Of a stretch of 64,000 bases of DNA, positions 47,260 to 59,330 are shown piece by piece (within the stretch, counting starts at the first letter, position 1; every line of letters begins with the position of its first letter). The position numbers and the translations under genes were made by a program. The stretch comes from Labrus mixtus (taxonomy: Eukaryota > Chordata > Actinopteri > Labriformes > Labridae). The notes beneath the pieces were generated by a model. It searched no databases, had not been told where the DNA came from, and was given only the letters and a program-made list of their open reading frames with translations. The stretch is taken from positions 2,021,501-2,085,500 of the forward strand of contig NC_083629.1 of the NCBI RefSeq assembly GCF_963584025.1, read 5' to 3'.

Positions 47260-47480
47260 AAACATTTAATGCAGAATAAATAATGGTAGAATGGTCAGTA
47301 TTGCACAGAGGTTATATTGATTATTATTTAAGAGTCTCATGGTCTGGTGGAAGAAGCTGTTCCTGAGACGGCTGCTGTGAGCTTTTGAAGTCCTGTACCC
47401 ATGACCTGAGGCCTCTTACAGCTCCTGTAAGCTGGGCAGCTCACACCTGCGTCTGGCCATGTGCACCACCAGCTGCCGTA
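47260..47480. repeat. Dispersed-repeat fragment (LINE-derived?)
   Basis: TATTGCACAGAGGTTAT, then GGTCTGGTGGAAGAAGCTGTTCC and CTCCTGTAAGCTGGG resemble a widespread fish repeat. There is no intact frame. Confidence 0.4.
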
Positions 47481-48028
47481 CGATCTTTTTACGGATCTGG
47501 TTACAATTACCCTTTGAATGATTCTGGAGTTATAGACTTATGGGTGAAGTGGCCAGCAGTGGCCTTGATTTCAACCTTTGGCCACCAAATTCTAAATAGT
47601 TCCTCCTTTAGTCAAAGTAAACTCTAAACTTGAAGATTTTTCCTCCAGGCCTTCCTTAGACTGCAATAACAATGCTTTAATTGTTTATTCTCATTATGAA
47701 ATAAGAGCATCGTGAAAAACAAACATGGGGGAGGGGGGACTCTGTGTTGTAGTTACAGAATAAATCCTAATTTTTTGACAGATATTTCAATAATTATCAC
47801 AAAACCAACAGAGGCTGTTGTAGGTCAGTTTGATTGGTGTTCACAAAGGTAAGACCTTTACCAGTGCCACAAAAGCTGCTGCAAATCTGATGGTGACAAC
47901 CACACACACACACATATACATACACACACGCAAGCACTTTACTCACCAGACAGCTTCATCAACACACTGGGCGTAAGACATTATCGTCATTCAAAGCATT
48001 TACATTTCAGTGTTAGAGTGTGGAGGAG
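47481..48028. other. Unassigned; CA-rich patch
   Basis: Short CA-rich tract at about 47900-47932. No gene. Confidence 0.45.
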
Positions 48029-48089
48029 AAGAGAGAGAGAGAGAGAGAGAGAGAAAGATCGTGTGTGTGTGTGTGTGTGTGCGTGCGTG
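48029..48089. repeat. Compound (GA)n(GT)n microsatellite
   Basis: GA units at 48029-48057, then GT units to 48081 and GCGT variants to 48089. Confidence 0.95.
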
Positions 48090-48962
48090 AGAAATGAGTG
48101 TATGAGAGTGAAAATGGGAGAGAGGGTGAAAGCATTAATTCCTGGCATTGAGGAGCACAAGCTTGGCTGGTATGAGAAGAGGCTGGGACACACACACACT
48201 AATGTCTTTGTGCAGATCAACAGCGCCCCCTGTGTCTACATGAGAGAAATTACTCTTTACAGATAACAAAAATGTTCCTGCAGCACTTCTATCTATCCAT
48301 CTATCCTATTAGGTGCTTCTCTGGTTGATATTCTGCCTGCCTGCTTAATGAAGCCGTCTTTATCCTTTTTTTAAGAGCACACAGAAACCCCAGAAGACAA
48401 CGCACAGGGAGTGAAGGGAGAGAATAAAAATAGAGAGGACCACACTAATGAAGTCATCAGTCTGTCCTCTGAGGAGAGTTTCATATTACTTATGGAACTC
48501 CAACTGCAGCAGCAACCCAGAGAGGCAGGCAGAGTTGAGGGGAACAATTCTCACTCTGTTTACTTTTTGAAGGAGAAATTATTAAGAAAACAAACATGGA
48601 TACATCCAATAGGAATCAATCAGTTCACTTCACTTTCTGACCATTTCTCTATTTGCCTCTAACCAATAATGACTATCTTTATTTACACACAAAAACAACA
48701 TACAGACATTTGGACATTGGTGTGATTGCAAACAAAATTCTGGCCAAAAATATAGATTTGTATGGATGAATATCTCTCTTAACTCACATACATAGACTAT
48801 TAATGCACTAAATTGTTGGAACTACTATTCTGAATGCAGGATCTCAGTCAATTTGGTGCCATATACATCTTTCTAAGAGTCGGGAAGTATGATCACACAG
48901 AGCACAGTGTGCCTCCAGGATGCTCCACAGTGTGCGACCCAGCAGTCCACCATGTCGTCTTT
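48090..48962. other. Unassigned sequence
   Basis: No gene recognised; the 83-codon frame at 48411-48662 has no family features. Confidence 0.4.
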
Positions 48963-49390
48963 AGTGGTTTTTGGTTTAATCTTCTGACTGACAAAATGGG
49001 GTCCGCGAACCATAGCTTGGGGGTCTGTGGAATAATTTACAAACAATTGTAAAAGTGTGCTATATCATTGAAAAAGCATATCTACAAACTGGGACCTCTT
49101 GCACCAATAAAATCAGCTATTTTGTCAAATACTCCCGCCCACTTTAGTTTTGTGCCATTAGATTAATTCTGAAAAATTGAAACAAAGAACACCTAGGAGC
49201 CAACATTTTCTCCAAGTTTTAAAATTAATTACTTGGAAAGTATAAATGTAGCCTAATTCTATCGTTGCAAAGTAGTACATTATTACATAGTATTAATATT
49301 TGCTTATCAACGTTATGATAATGAGGAGGTCCTTGGAAAAATTTCTCACCTGAAAGGGGTCCATGGTCTAAAAACGTTTGAGAACCCCTG
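48963..49390. mobile_element. hAT-type MITE
   Basis: The right end, read inversely, is CAGGGGTTCTCAAACG followed by TTTTTAGACCATGGACCCC, a hAT terminus. The left end AGTGGTTTTTGGTTT with GGGGTCCGCGAACCATAG inside is a diverged inverse partner. The 8 bp flanks do not match, so the left boundary is tentative. Confidence 0.6.
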
Positions 49391-50504
49391 CTCCAAAGGA
49401 TACCATACTATTTTATAAGTACACCAAATGGGACCATATTTTACTCAATGAATATCATACTAGTCAAGAAAACTTAACAATAGCAAAATAGACCATACTC
49501 TAAGAACATGCTCACAGTAACAATAAAAAATAGGGAAGTCAGGTTATTTTCAGTTGCCCAAAGCTGAGAAGAAAAAAAATATCAAGGTGCACTGCTTCTG
49601 TCTGCTTCTATATGCAGACTTTGACTCATGGAACCTGTACTTTGTCTGGCCCCTTACCTCGCACTCATACTACAGTAAATAGACACTCAGCATCCTAAAT
49701 CACAATAGTGTGGTTAATAATGAAAAGGTGGAGGTGCTGGTTTAGTTCAGTGATTACATCATGTACCTCATGTGCAGAGGTCTTCAATGTTGTGGCCCAA
49801 TGGTAAGAATCCAACCCTCAGCCACATGCTGCAAGTTTTTACCCTCTCTCTCTCTCCCCTGTATCAACTTCATGTCCTTTCTCTCAATCAAGGTGTTGGA
49901 AAAAAATATTTTAAGAACAAGGTGCCGTGTAGTTTGAGCAGCTTGGCAGAATACCTTTGGGACGCCTCCCTGTGAAGCTAATGTGGTTGAATTCAGCTGA
50001 GACTGAAGCCAGTCAAGAATTTCTACTGCAGTGCTTAATAAAGTGAGGACAGTGGTTGTCAGATATCAAATTATCTTGAGTGCAATATAAGTATCATAGT
50101 GGGAGACAATTTAAGTTCAAATGCCTAAAATAAAACACCCACTTACTTTTTCCTCTCAAACAAGTGCAAAAAAAGTCCTCTGCAGGCTGGATGATGTTGT
50201 CATACCAACATAAAGCCAGTCGAGGTGCATTTAGATGAAAGAAGGCAAGATGAACTGAACTCTTCAGGACCATGGAGACTGATGCTGATGGTTTGGATCC
50301 AAGTTTTTAAGGGCTTACTGTAAATCTGGGGGGATGCTGCAGGACATGATATGCATGAGGTGAAAGAAATGTCATTTTAATGTTTGCAGGAAACACATTG
50401 CAAACAATACTCAAGAGACAATGACAGAAAATTTTATTAATTCCCCTAGTGAATATGTTTTTACTCTGTCACCTGACACACAAAGGTGGAATAAACATGC
50501 AAAA
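49391..50504. other. Unassigned sequence
   Basis: No gene or repeat recognised. Confidence 0.4.
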
Positions 50505-50595
50505 TCCGAAGACTGTATAAAACATGGACATAGTCTCAGTGATGTCACACATTGGTTTCTGAAGAGCGCTTGTCAAGCCCAACAATGGCCGTCAA
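50505..50595 (+). repeat. MITE-like fragment
   Basis: GACTGTATAAAACATGGAC followed by GATGTCACACATTGGTTTCTG resembles the start of a common fish DNA repeat; the stretch at 59106-59330 starts the same way (GACTGTGTATAAACATGGAC). Confidence 0.45.
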
Positions 50596-50615
50596 CATAC
50601 TGGATATGGTAATTT

Positions 50616-50818
50616 TAAAAAAAAAGGGGGTTTTTTGGGTTTTTTTGCCTTTATGGAGAGATAGGACAGTGGACAGAGCCGGAAATCAGGGAGAGAGAGA
50701 GAGGGGAATGACATGCGGGAAAGGAGCCACAGGTTGGATTCAAACCCTGGCCGCCCGCTCTGAGGACCACAGCCTCCATACATGGGGCGTGTGCTCTAAC
50801 CACTGCGCCACCCCAACC
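50616..50818 (-). mobile_element. tRNA-derived SINE (family B)
   Basis: Minus strand: A box TGGCGCAGTGG with TTAGAGC after it (50793-50810) and B box GGTTTGAATCC (about 50735-50745), then a body with CATGTCATTCCCCTCTCTC and a poly-A-like 3' end at about 50616-50640. Both Pol III boxes are well preserved. The body differs from family A. Confidence 0.9.
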
Positions 50819-50951
50819 CTATCTTTTGATGAAGAAATAAAGCAGGCAAAATGCAGACCTTACGCCTCCTGGAAAATAGCCAAGCCCCTAATTATGCAAC
50901 TTTGTGAATAACTCAAACTCCTAAATTCCACCAGGTATGTGTTCGAACTGT

Positions 50952-51011
50952 ACCCATCAGCTCTGCTGCCGTGGCATAGTGGACTATGTCACGGCAGCAG
51001 AGCTGATGGGT
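50952..51011. repeat. 60 bp near-perfect palindrome
   Basis: Arms 50952-50980 and 50983-51011 pair at 28 of 29 positions around 2 bp (GG). The single exception is G at 50974 against T at 50989, which would be a G-U pair in RNA. Similarity stops sharply outside both arms. Confidence 0.97.
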
Positions 51012-51148
51012 TTCCCTTTAGTTAATGTGTGTGCTTCCATTGGCTGCGCTGCATATCAGCTCCACCATTAAGGTGCACTTATTCATGCTATAAAAATGTG
51101 CACTATAAGATGGGACCAAATGGGGATTCCATGGTTTTTGCAGTCATA

Positions 51149-51828
51149 CAAAATGCAGCAGCATGACTGGTCTTCAACCTTCCTAAAAGAGCACATGTCA
51201 CTCTGCTGTTCATCTCCTTACACTGGCTCCCAGTTACTGCTCACATCAAATGTAAAACTCTGCTGCTCGCTTACAAAACAGCGACGTCTCCTCCTTACTT
51301 TAACTCTCTGATCCAGGTCTACTCTCCCTCCCGCCCACTACGCTCTGCCAATGAAAGGCGTCTGATCCAACCTTCACAACAGGGTCCTAAGACGCTGACT
51401 AGACTCTTCTCCTCTGTCGCCCCCCGGTGGTGGAATGAACTTCCAAACTCCATTGGATCTGCAGAGTCCCTCTGCACCTTTAAGAAAAAGCTAAAGACCC
51501 AGCTCTTTCATGAATACCTACTAACTTAATGATGATGGTCTCCATATCATTGATGATGATGATGGTTGTGACGATGGTTTTTGTTTGATAACGACGACTT
51601 ATAAGATGGTTTCTATACTGATTAGAGCTCTCAAGAACTGCCCTCAATGTTGTGTTTTACCTCTGGTCACTTCCTGTCAGCACCTGTGTGTCCAATCAGA
51701 CTCAAAGCTGATCGTTTGCTCTTACTGACATTGTTCCCTTTTTTCTAGATCCTTGCTTGTGTTGTACTTACTCTCTGATGTACGTCGCTTTGGATAAAAG
51801 CGTCTGATAAGTGAATTGTAGAATTGTA
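51149..51828 (+). mobile_element. L2-type LINE 3' fragment
   Basis: 5'-truncated. The C-terminal RT-associated region is open from about 51164 to a stop at 51527-51529 and includes LHWLPVTAHIKCKTLLLAYK, RSANERRLIQPSQ and APRWWNELPNSIGSAESLCTFKKKLK, typical of L2 proteins. A TGA replaces an expected Arg codon just before this. The 3' UTR ends GTACGTCGCTTTGGATAAAAG, a standard L2 tail. Confidence 0.9.
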
Positions 51829-52675
51829 GCCTCAGGTGGACAGTCAAGGAACTGCAGTTTTTTAGCTCTTCTGCAATGGTTTCATTTTCAACACCAGAGT
51901 TTGCTGCTTGGCTCAAACAGAGGGGGCTGTCATAACGTCAGGTGTCTGGAGCTGTTAGCGTTTAGTGATTTTCACATTGGCACATAATCCATACCTGTGA
52001 GGAAAATGGGCTAGTCCACATCGCCTGCTGACTAGTCTGTGATGAACCTTCTAAACTAAACATCCTCTGGTCCCCAAGCCAGTTACTATCAGACAAAGTT
52101 ACTGCAAAAACAATCAGTAAACAGAGGGAAGAAGCACAATGCCTGTGACTGCTGCAAATAGACACACACACATTCACCCACATGCACAAACACATACACA
52201 CCCACATATAGTTATATATGAGTCACTGAGAGCCTCTGATGGAACGGCACCATTAAATATTCACATGATTGGCTTCAGTCCTCTTATGAATACAAATTTA
52301 ATAGCACGCTGACCTTCTTTGTGACTGTGAGCTGGACTGTATGCGAGTGAGAGACTAAAGTGAATTAAGCTTATTTAGCAGTTAATCCACGACTGATATA
52401 CTGCAAGTCTCCGGTCTGTGTTGCCCTCTCTCACATACAGACACACAAACCATACTCGTGACATTCTTGTATTTGGACTAAATTAATTACCAGAGCCCTA
52501 ATCCCAACCTCCCTCTTTGCTCTAAATTGATCCTGAGCCCCAAACCTATAACTGTGTTCAATGCAGAGGTCAGTCTATAGTTAAATCCATTAGTGGAGTG
52601 AGACTAATCGTGTGAATATTTAATGGTTCCATTTCTTTGCACAACTGCCTCTGAGTCACTGTCAGCATGTGTGGT

Positions 52676-52678
<3 letters not shown>
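51829..52678. other. Unassigned sequence
   Basis: A CA-rich patch lies at about 52163-52205. No gene. Confidence 0.45.

Positions 52679-52743
<65 letters not shown>
52679..52743. repeat. (GT)n microsatellite
   Basis: About 32 GT units without interruption. Confidence 0.97.
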
Positions 52744-52744
<1 letters not shown>

Positions 52745-53869
52745 CGGTTAAACCAGCTCGTCTTACAAACAGAGGCAGTGATTTCTTAATGAGAGGCCGT
52801 TGAGCAGAGGGAGAAACTGCTTTGACCTTTGCAAGTTAGAAAGTGGGAGGAGGAGATAGAGGAGAGACCAATTAATGTGCAACTTTCCATGCAGTGGAAT
52901 GAATCCCTCTGGATTACATCGCAGACTCTGTGGGCTGAACGGAGATTCAGAATTTCTGACCCTAATGCGTCTGAACAAGATATTTTTATTTTCTTCTTCA
53001 ATCTTAAAAAACTCTTGAGATTCAGCCAAACACATACTTCAGAGGCAAACAGATAAAACACCATTAGTTGTAATTTGGCGACTGCTGAAAATCTTAATTT
53101 TGTTGACGTATATTTGATCAACTTTTGACCTCCTTGGAGAGATGTAGAAGTATGCTGAAGGCTTCAGAGTATAGTCTGCCTGCCGTACAGAGGCGCTGCC
53201 TGTCAACAAGCGAGGAAGGCAACAGTTTGGGGCCCAAGGCCAGTAGGTGGGCACTGAAGGCAAACCACAGCAGTGGCCCAAAATGTGCAAAGTTTGCAAT
53301 GACAGTAGAAAACCACCCTAAGGGGGCCCCATCAGACAGCACCGACTCCTTTTGCACTACACTCATCGCATGCATCATTACTGTGAAAAAGTTTGTCAAT
53401 GAAAGTCACTGAAGTAAAATGAAGATTACTTAAAACATTGTAGAGATGACTTGGATGGGCCCCTGTGAACTTGGGTCAGAGGCCCCTCTAGACTCTATAA
53501 TCATCACTCCTGTCATATGACTTATCAATGACTGTATAATTGTTACCTTCTTCCAATCACGCCTCAGTTGAAGCTTATGATTTTGTTTGCTTGAGCTCAC
53601 AGACAGATTTAAGGCCAAACTGACTTAAACGGGGGCGGTTCTAAACTGTATTGCTATTATTTTGTGTCATTTGATTAGACATACACCCATCCACATTGCA
53701 AAGAAACATGCAAAAACTCCTAATATTGAACTTTGTTTTTTAGAAAGTATTTCTATAAAGCTATCAGAAAGAATTGTCAAAGAGCTGATTGGGTCTGAGT
53801 TTATGAGACTTCTGCTGGACAATCTGATCTGTGGTGTTAAAGGGGATTTGGCTACCTGGCTGCTGAAGG
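52744..53869. other. Unassigned sequence
   Basis: Overlapping frames on both strands at 52763-53412 lack recognisable domains. No gene supported. Confidence 0.4.
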
Positions 53870-53926
53870 TTAGCATCACCACTAGAAAAGCGCTATATAA
53901 GCTCAAGTCCATTTACCATTTACCAC
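53870..53926 (+). mobile_element. SINE family A 3' tail
   Basis: CTAGAAAAGCGCTATATAAG followed by TCCATTTACCATTTACC is the 3' end of the family A SINE (compare the inverse copy at 56271-56310). It sits inside, and partly creates, a 149-codon chance frame at 53662-54111. Confidence 0.85.
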
Positions 53927-55603
53927 ATCTTCATTGCCTCAGAAATATCCTTGTCTCTCATTTCTGCAAGAGATCAATTCGCTCTATGGAGGACACAAAC
54001 CACAAGTTTGAAGTAGCTTTGATCAGCATGTTTGACAAAATGACTGGTTTGAATAAAATACAAAGAAAACAAAAATGTGCATCACATAAAAGAACAAATC
54101 ACTTCAAGTAGAAAAATGAAGTGCTTCATTAGAACAAATCAATAAAGAGCTATTACATAGCAAGAATTACAGGCTGTGTAAGAAGGCTAATTAACACATT
54201 TAAAGGTAGCATTATGAGCACAAAAATGTTTGCTTTTCTTGCATGCTGTACCCAAGTTTCACTCTGTTCTTTTAATACACACCGTATTGATTTTGCCCAC
54301 CAAGCAATTAATCAAATGTAGCCCCTTTACTGAAGTGGTTTCTTAAACATTCATTTCTATTTTCTTATTCTCTCAAATATAACTTGACAGAATCATATAA
54401 GGTCATCTGGTGATGGGGTTTTTTGTTCAATTAAGGAAAATTAAATGAGGGCTCCTATTTAGTGGCAACCAGAGTCTGTTTATCATTGGGTTTAAAGGAG
54501 ATAACTGAACAGGGCTAAATAAGAGAGAAGTAGCTAAGTGTAATTTGTGAGATGATTGGGATAACTATAAAGTTCATATAGCAAAATTAAAGAAAGAATA
54601 AAAACGCTAACAAAAGGCTGCATAGCTTCATACACTTTTCACCAAGTTTTGCATGTTGTTAGACTACAAAGTATACTTATTAGTCCTGTACACATCAGGT
54701 TGAGAGTGTAAAGTTATACTAGTTGCAAACTTGCAGAGGGATGGTTAAAGCAGATGAAATTTGTATGAATCAGAACAGTTATCATCCCTCTGGGTCGTCT
54801 TTATGGCTTTCAGCAGTGAAGAGAATCTACACAGTAACATCAAAGTTTCCCTCTTTGTTTACAGGAATTTATTCTAGGGGAATGTTGACCATGAATTTTT
54901 AAAATGCACCATAAATTGCCTCTGTAAGTCCAAGTCCTGCTTAATGAATAGTATTCATGCATTCACAAAACAACACAGTATACCTGATAGTGTTGTTTCT
55001 TGAGTTCAAAAAAGGACAAGTGATTTTATTTTTCCACTGGAAGGAAAGCTGATTACATTTGTACGAAATGAAATGAAAGCATTGTTCTGTCAGCTTGTTT
55101 AAAGGTAATGGTGGAGAAAATCAGATCAGATCACCCTATTTCTAGTGTCTCATTTCTTCAAATATATTCAGATTTTCAAGTGTGCTATGCCTATATGATA
55201 CAGTTTCTCTTTGAAGCTTTCATATTTAATATTAATTTCAAAGGCTTCAAGGCATACTTATAAACACCTAATTATATGTATATCACACCGACATTGGTTG
55301 TTATAAGCTTTAACATTTATTTGACTAGAAACTTCTATTGATCTGCTCTCTGAGACCGGAGGCGAGTCAGTGAGTGAACTTGGGTCAACACCTTTAGCGT
55401 CACAGCAGGAAGCACTTAACTGAGTCATTATTGATACATTTTCATTCCAGCTCTCAGTGGATACATGCTGCAACAAAATTTGCATGCTCTGTCTTATATG
55501 GAGCCAAACTGGCACTATGTGCAACTTATTTGCACTTGCTTTCATTGGAAATTAGTTTGTAAAACATGCTATTGTTTCTTCTTCACTTGAAAAAACAACT
55601 AAT
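53927..55603. other. Unassigned AT-rich sequence
   Basis: No gene recognised. TTTAAAGGTAGCATTATG at 54199 looks like a possible MITE start, but no partner end was found. Confidence 0.4.
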
Positions 55604-56925
55604 CCACCAATCATTATCAACTATAGACCAATACCCGATCTTCCTGTTATCGGTAAAAAAAAAAAAAACAATTGTGTAATTGTCTACAAACAATTACACA
55701 ATTACCTAGCCCTCCACAACCTGTTATATGTACCAATCAGGTAAGAGAGTTAACTACAGTATTCAAACTGCTCTCGTTAAAGTAATCTGTGACCTGAAAA
55801 TCAACCAAGATGCAAACAAAGTTTCTATTTTAGTATAATCGAACCTCCTCGAACCGTTATTTTAAGAAGCAGAACATTCTCACTCTCAAATGGCAACTTT
55901 ACCTCTGATGATTTCAGTATTCACTGTGGGGTGCCACAAGGTTCATAGCTCGGTCCACTGCTATTCAGTATTTACGTGCTCCCTCCTTGTACCATCATAC
56001 AGAAACACAATATCTAACATATGTCATTCCTATGCTGATGATACACAGCTATATGTTTCACTTTCCCCAGATAACCTTTGTCCCATACATTAACTTTTCA
56101 AATGCATTGATGAAATTAGCAACTGGTTGTCACAAAATGTTCTACAACTTAATAAAGATAGGCCCATAAAGACAATCATCTTGCATGCAAGATACAATCA
56201 TCTTCTCTTCAGCACAGTGAGCATGTCAAAAACCTGGGTGTCATCATTGATTTAGATCTAAGCATCCATATGGTAAATGGACTTGAGCTTATATAGTGCT
56301 TTTCTAGTCTTCCAACTACTCAAAGTGCTTTTACACCACATGTCACACCTACACATTCATACCCTTTCACACACTGATGGTAGTGATGATCACTATGTAG
56401 TATCATCCATCAGAAGTAACTAATCCCATTCATACACCACCACTGAAGCAGCGGGAGCAATTTGGGGTTAAGTGTCTTGCCCAAGGACACATCGGACATT
56501 TGGCCAGCTGGGGATCGAACTCTCGACCTTCCGGTTGAGAGGTGACGACTCTACCAATTGAGCCACAGCTGCCCCTCATAGCCATGTAAGAGCTATTCCA
56601 AAGACAGCCTTCTATCTCTCAAGAACATTTCCAAACTCATGTGCTTCATGTCCCATTCTGAAAAATCTTCATTGGTTTCCAGTCCAGTACATCATTAAAT
56701 TAGAAATATTACTTCTGGTCTACAAAGCATTAAATGTTGTGGCACCTCAATATCTTTCTGACCTGCTCACTGACTACAGCCCAATCAGATCCCTCAGATT
56801 AGCAGGTATGGGTCTGGTGAATTTATCTCAAGTCAAAAATAAATCAAGCGAAGGTGCATTTAGCCACTATGGTGCCATTCAGTGGAACACTGCCTGCTTA
56901 CTCGAAGTTATGCAGAAACTTTAAG
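55604..56925 (+). mobile_element. L2 RT relic, split by a SINE
   Basis: Heavily decayed. Recognisable pieces are NYRP-like sequence at about 55620, GVPQGS-like at 55928 (TGGGGTGCCACAAGGTTC), YADDTQLYVSLSPDN at 56030-56072, VKNLGVIIDLDLSIH at 56227-56271, then after the SINE SHVRAIPKTAFY-like sequence and HWFPVQYIIKLEILLLVYK. Many stops and frame changes. An extra 14 bp perfect hairpin lies at 55670-55703 after an A run. Confidence 0.85.
56271..56576 (-). mobile_element. tRNA-derived SINE (family A), near full length
   Basis: Minus strand: head AGCTGTGGCTCAATTGGTAGAG (A box) and GAGTTCGATCCCC (B box, about 56508-56521), body TTGGGCAAGACACTTAACCCC, and 3' end GCACTATATAAGCTC-TCCATTTACCA. It lies inside the L2 relic. 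The L2 reading continues on the far side with SHVRAIP, so the insertion boundary is clear to a few bases. Confidence 0.92.
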
Positions 56926-56989
56926 TTCTTAAGTTCTGTTATGGGCGGTCTTAAAACATTGCATTTCTCTGCCTTTTGATGCTAGTTTA

Positions 56990-56995
<6 letters not shown>

Positions 56996-57041
<46 letters not shown>
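56996..57041. repeat. (GT)n microsatellite
   Basis: 23 GT units. Confidence 0.96.
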
Positions 57042-57043
<2 letters not shown>

Positions 57044-58189
57044 TGCGGGGGGGTCCTTAGGGAGACAGAGAGCAGAGGGCAGCTTCAGCTATTTCTAATA
57101 GGTTTCTCCAGTTTGTCTCTGGAGAGCAATGACACATATATAGACACACACAGAGTCATTATTGCTCTCCTATTGTTCTCCAGGTTGTTTGTAACCTTTG
57201 CTCCACCTCACAACACGAAAAATGGCTGAGAAAAAAACAGTGAAGAAAGAAAGACAGAGGGAGGGGAGAGGAGAAAAGGACAGAAACAGATCTCTGGAGA
57301 GGGGGGGGGCTTGACTCCATGGGCCTCCAGCTGAAACAGTCCATTTGGGGTTGGGTGCTCCAGGGAAATCCCATTTTCAAGGTTTTTGTTTATGCGTGTT
57401 TATGACGGATAGATTCATGTAAACTTAGAAAAATATAATGTGCAGGTCAAGTCATTATAGAGGAATCATTTGGACATACATGAATGAATTGGAGGGTTTT
57501 TGACAATATTAAACATACAGCAGATGATGTATTTAAATAATTTACCTAGCCTAGCAAATAAAAATGTGTAAAAGTCCTGAAACGAATAAATTGGTTATGA
57601 AAAGCAAAGATGAAAACAATTTCACAAATACCTATTACAATTAGCCAGAACTGATGTTTTCCCCGCCAACAACTAGTGCCAAATAACTAAAATGAAAAGA
57701 AGCAAGCGTTTGATTAGTTAGAACCATTTAACCATTTAATATTAAAAGGGAAAATCAGACCACCAGCTGTAGTCTGATGACAATCAATGCCAATGGGAGC
57801 AATGGTTGACTTTTAGGGGCTTTCAGTGGCCAACAGTAAGTGACAAAGGACTTTCAGTCAAAACCTCATATTCCATATATTGCCTTTGTTAAGAGTCAGA
57901 CTAACAATTTCTGAAGCAAGAATGAAGTTGAAGTCAAGAAACAATGTCGAAGAGCGGATAGTTTGTTACACAGGCATGTAGATATTTGTTTATGGAGATT
58001 AATTAAAGGTAAATAGGTTCCCAAATTGAATTATGGCAGATTGCTTTCTGCTCTAATTCCTATGGACACAAACTATTGTCTACCTTACCCCAACTGGGTT
58101 TCTAGTACATTTATAAAGTTTGGGAATTTAATCTATGTAAACCATCACATTTGAAAGATAAATATGCAGTCACATGTCGAATAGTCCTT
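57042..58189. other. Unassigned sequence
   Basis: A purine-rich patch lies at 57225-57310. No gene. Confidence 0.45.
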
Positions 58190-58400
58190 TGGCAAGTCAT
58201 TTAACCCCAAATTGCTCCCGCTGCTTCAACAGCGTCGTGTGAATGTGTATGAATGGAGTGGTAGTGTTGGGAAGTTGGGCACTTTAGGTATCAGCCTCTG
58301 CAATCTGTGTAAATGGGTGAATGTGACACACAGCTTAAAAGCACCTTGATTTGTCAGAAGACGAGTAAAGCACGATACAAAACCATTTACCATTTGCCAA
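58190..58400 (+). mobile_element. SINE family A, 5'-truncated
   Basis: It begins in the body (TTTGGCAAGTCATTTAACCCC), continues through TGCTCCCGCTGCTTCAACAG and GTGAATGGGTGAATGTGACA-like sequence and ends ACCATTTACCATTTG. The tRNA-like head is missing. Confidence 0.88.
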
Positions 58401-59105
58401 ATATACACAACTGTCTTTTTCATAACATCTAATTTGTTTGCTAAGCTAAGTGAATTACTTTTACACAGTCACTAATTGTTGTTAATTTTCATTTCAAATG
58501 TAATCTGTGTTGAAATTTGAGGGTTTGGGTATAGAGATAGACTCCGACCAAAATGGTGTGACACAAGGAGAGTCAGGTGCGTTTGATTTTCTCATTAGTT
58601 CCACTGATAGTGTTTTATAAGTGTCAGGAAAGCTGCTGTCTGATTGCATTTTAACTCTTGTCATTAGTTAAAGTATTTTCTAGCAAACAAGAGCTTTCCA
58701 CGTTATGTCTTCCTAATGAATGATTTTTTAAGGAAATATTGTTATTCAGAGAAACATTAAAAAGCTTTCAAGTGACTGCAACACCCAAAGGAGCCCATAA
58801 CACAGCAATCAAGCCTGCAAATGTTCAATTAATTTAATAAACACGTTGAATATTAGGTCATTAGAAAGTAAACACAATTTAATTAGGGTGAGTGTTTCTC
58901 CTGGAATGTCCTTTAGGGAAACAGCACTGATCCACTTCACTGCTTTCTGGTAAGTTTTTAGCAAATAAACAAGCTAAACAAGTTGAAGTTTTACTGATTA
59001 AGGGGACATTTTATATATTAAACACTTAAGATATTTAAACACCATAATCAGTTATCCCATTATAATGGCCTGACATGTTTCATCTGACAAATTGTTTTTA
59101 TCATA
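58401..59105. other. Unassigned sequence
   Basis: No gene or repeat recognised. Confidence 0.4.
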
Positions 59106-59330
59106 GACTGTGTATAAACATGGACGGCACACCTCCATCTCTAACTGGAAGCCAAAATATCCCCATGGCAGGCACTAACATATTGCACTGGTGATGTAGC
59201 TTTGAGTCTGCACAGCTGGTGGAGCTGACGCCCTGCTAAGCCTGACGCTCTGTGTACATGTTGATTTTTGTTGATTTTTACAGTTTTTTTAAATTACTGT
59301 GGAGACTGAAGATATACGCACAATTTCAGT
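59106..59330 (+). repeat. MITE-like fragment
   Basis: GACTGTGTATAAACATGGAC, GAAGCCAAAATATCCCCATGG-like and ATATTGCACTGGTGATGTAG are landmarks of a common fish DNA repeat. Ends not resolved. Confidence 0.5.

Noticed and set aside
50952..51011. A microRNA precursor
   Set aside because: A 2 bp centre is too tight for the usual terminal loop, and I see no flanking stem. It is kept as an unexplained palindrome.
53662..54111. 149-codon plus-strand frame as a host gene
   Set aside because: It is AT-rich, has no domain I recognise and contains a translated SINE tail (TTRKALYKLKSIYHLPH), so it is chance.
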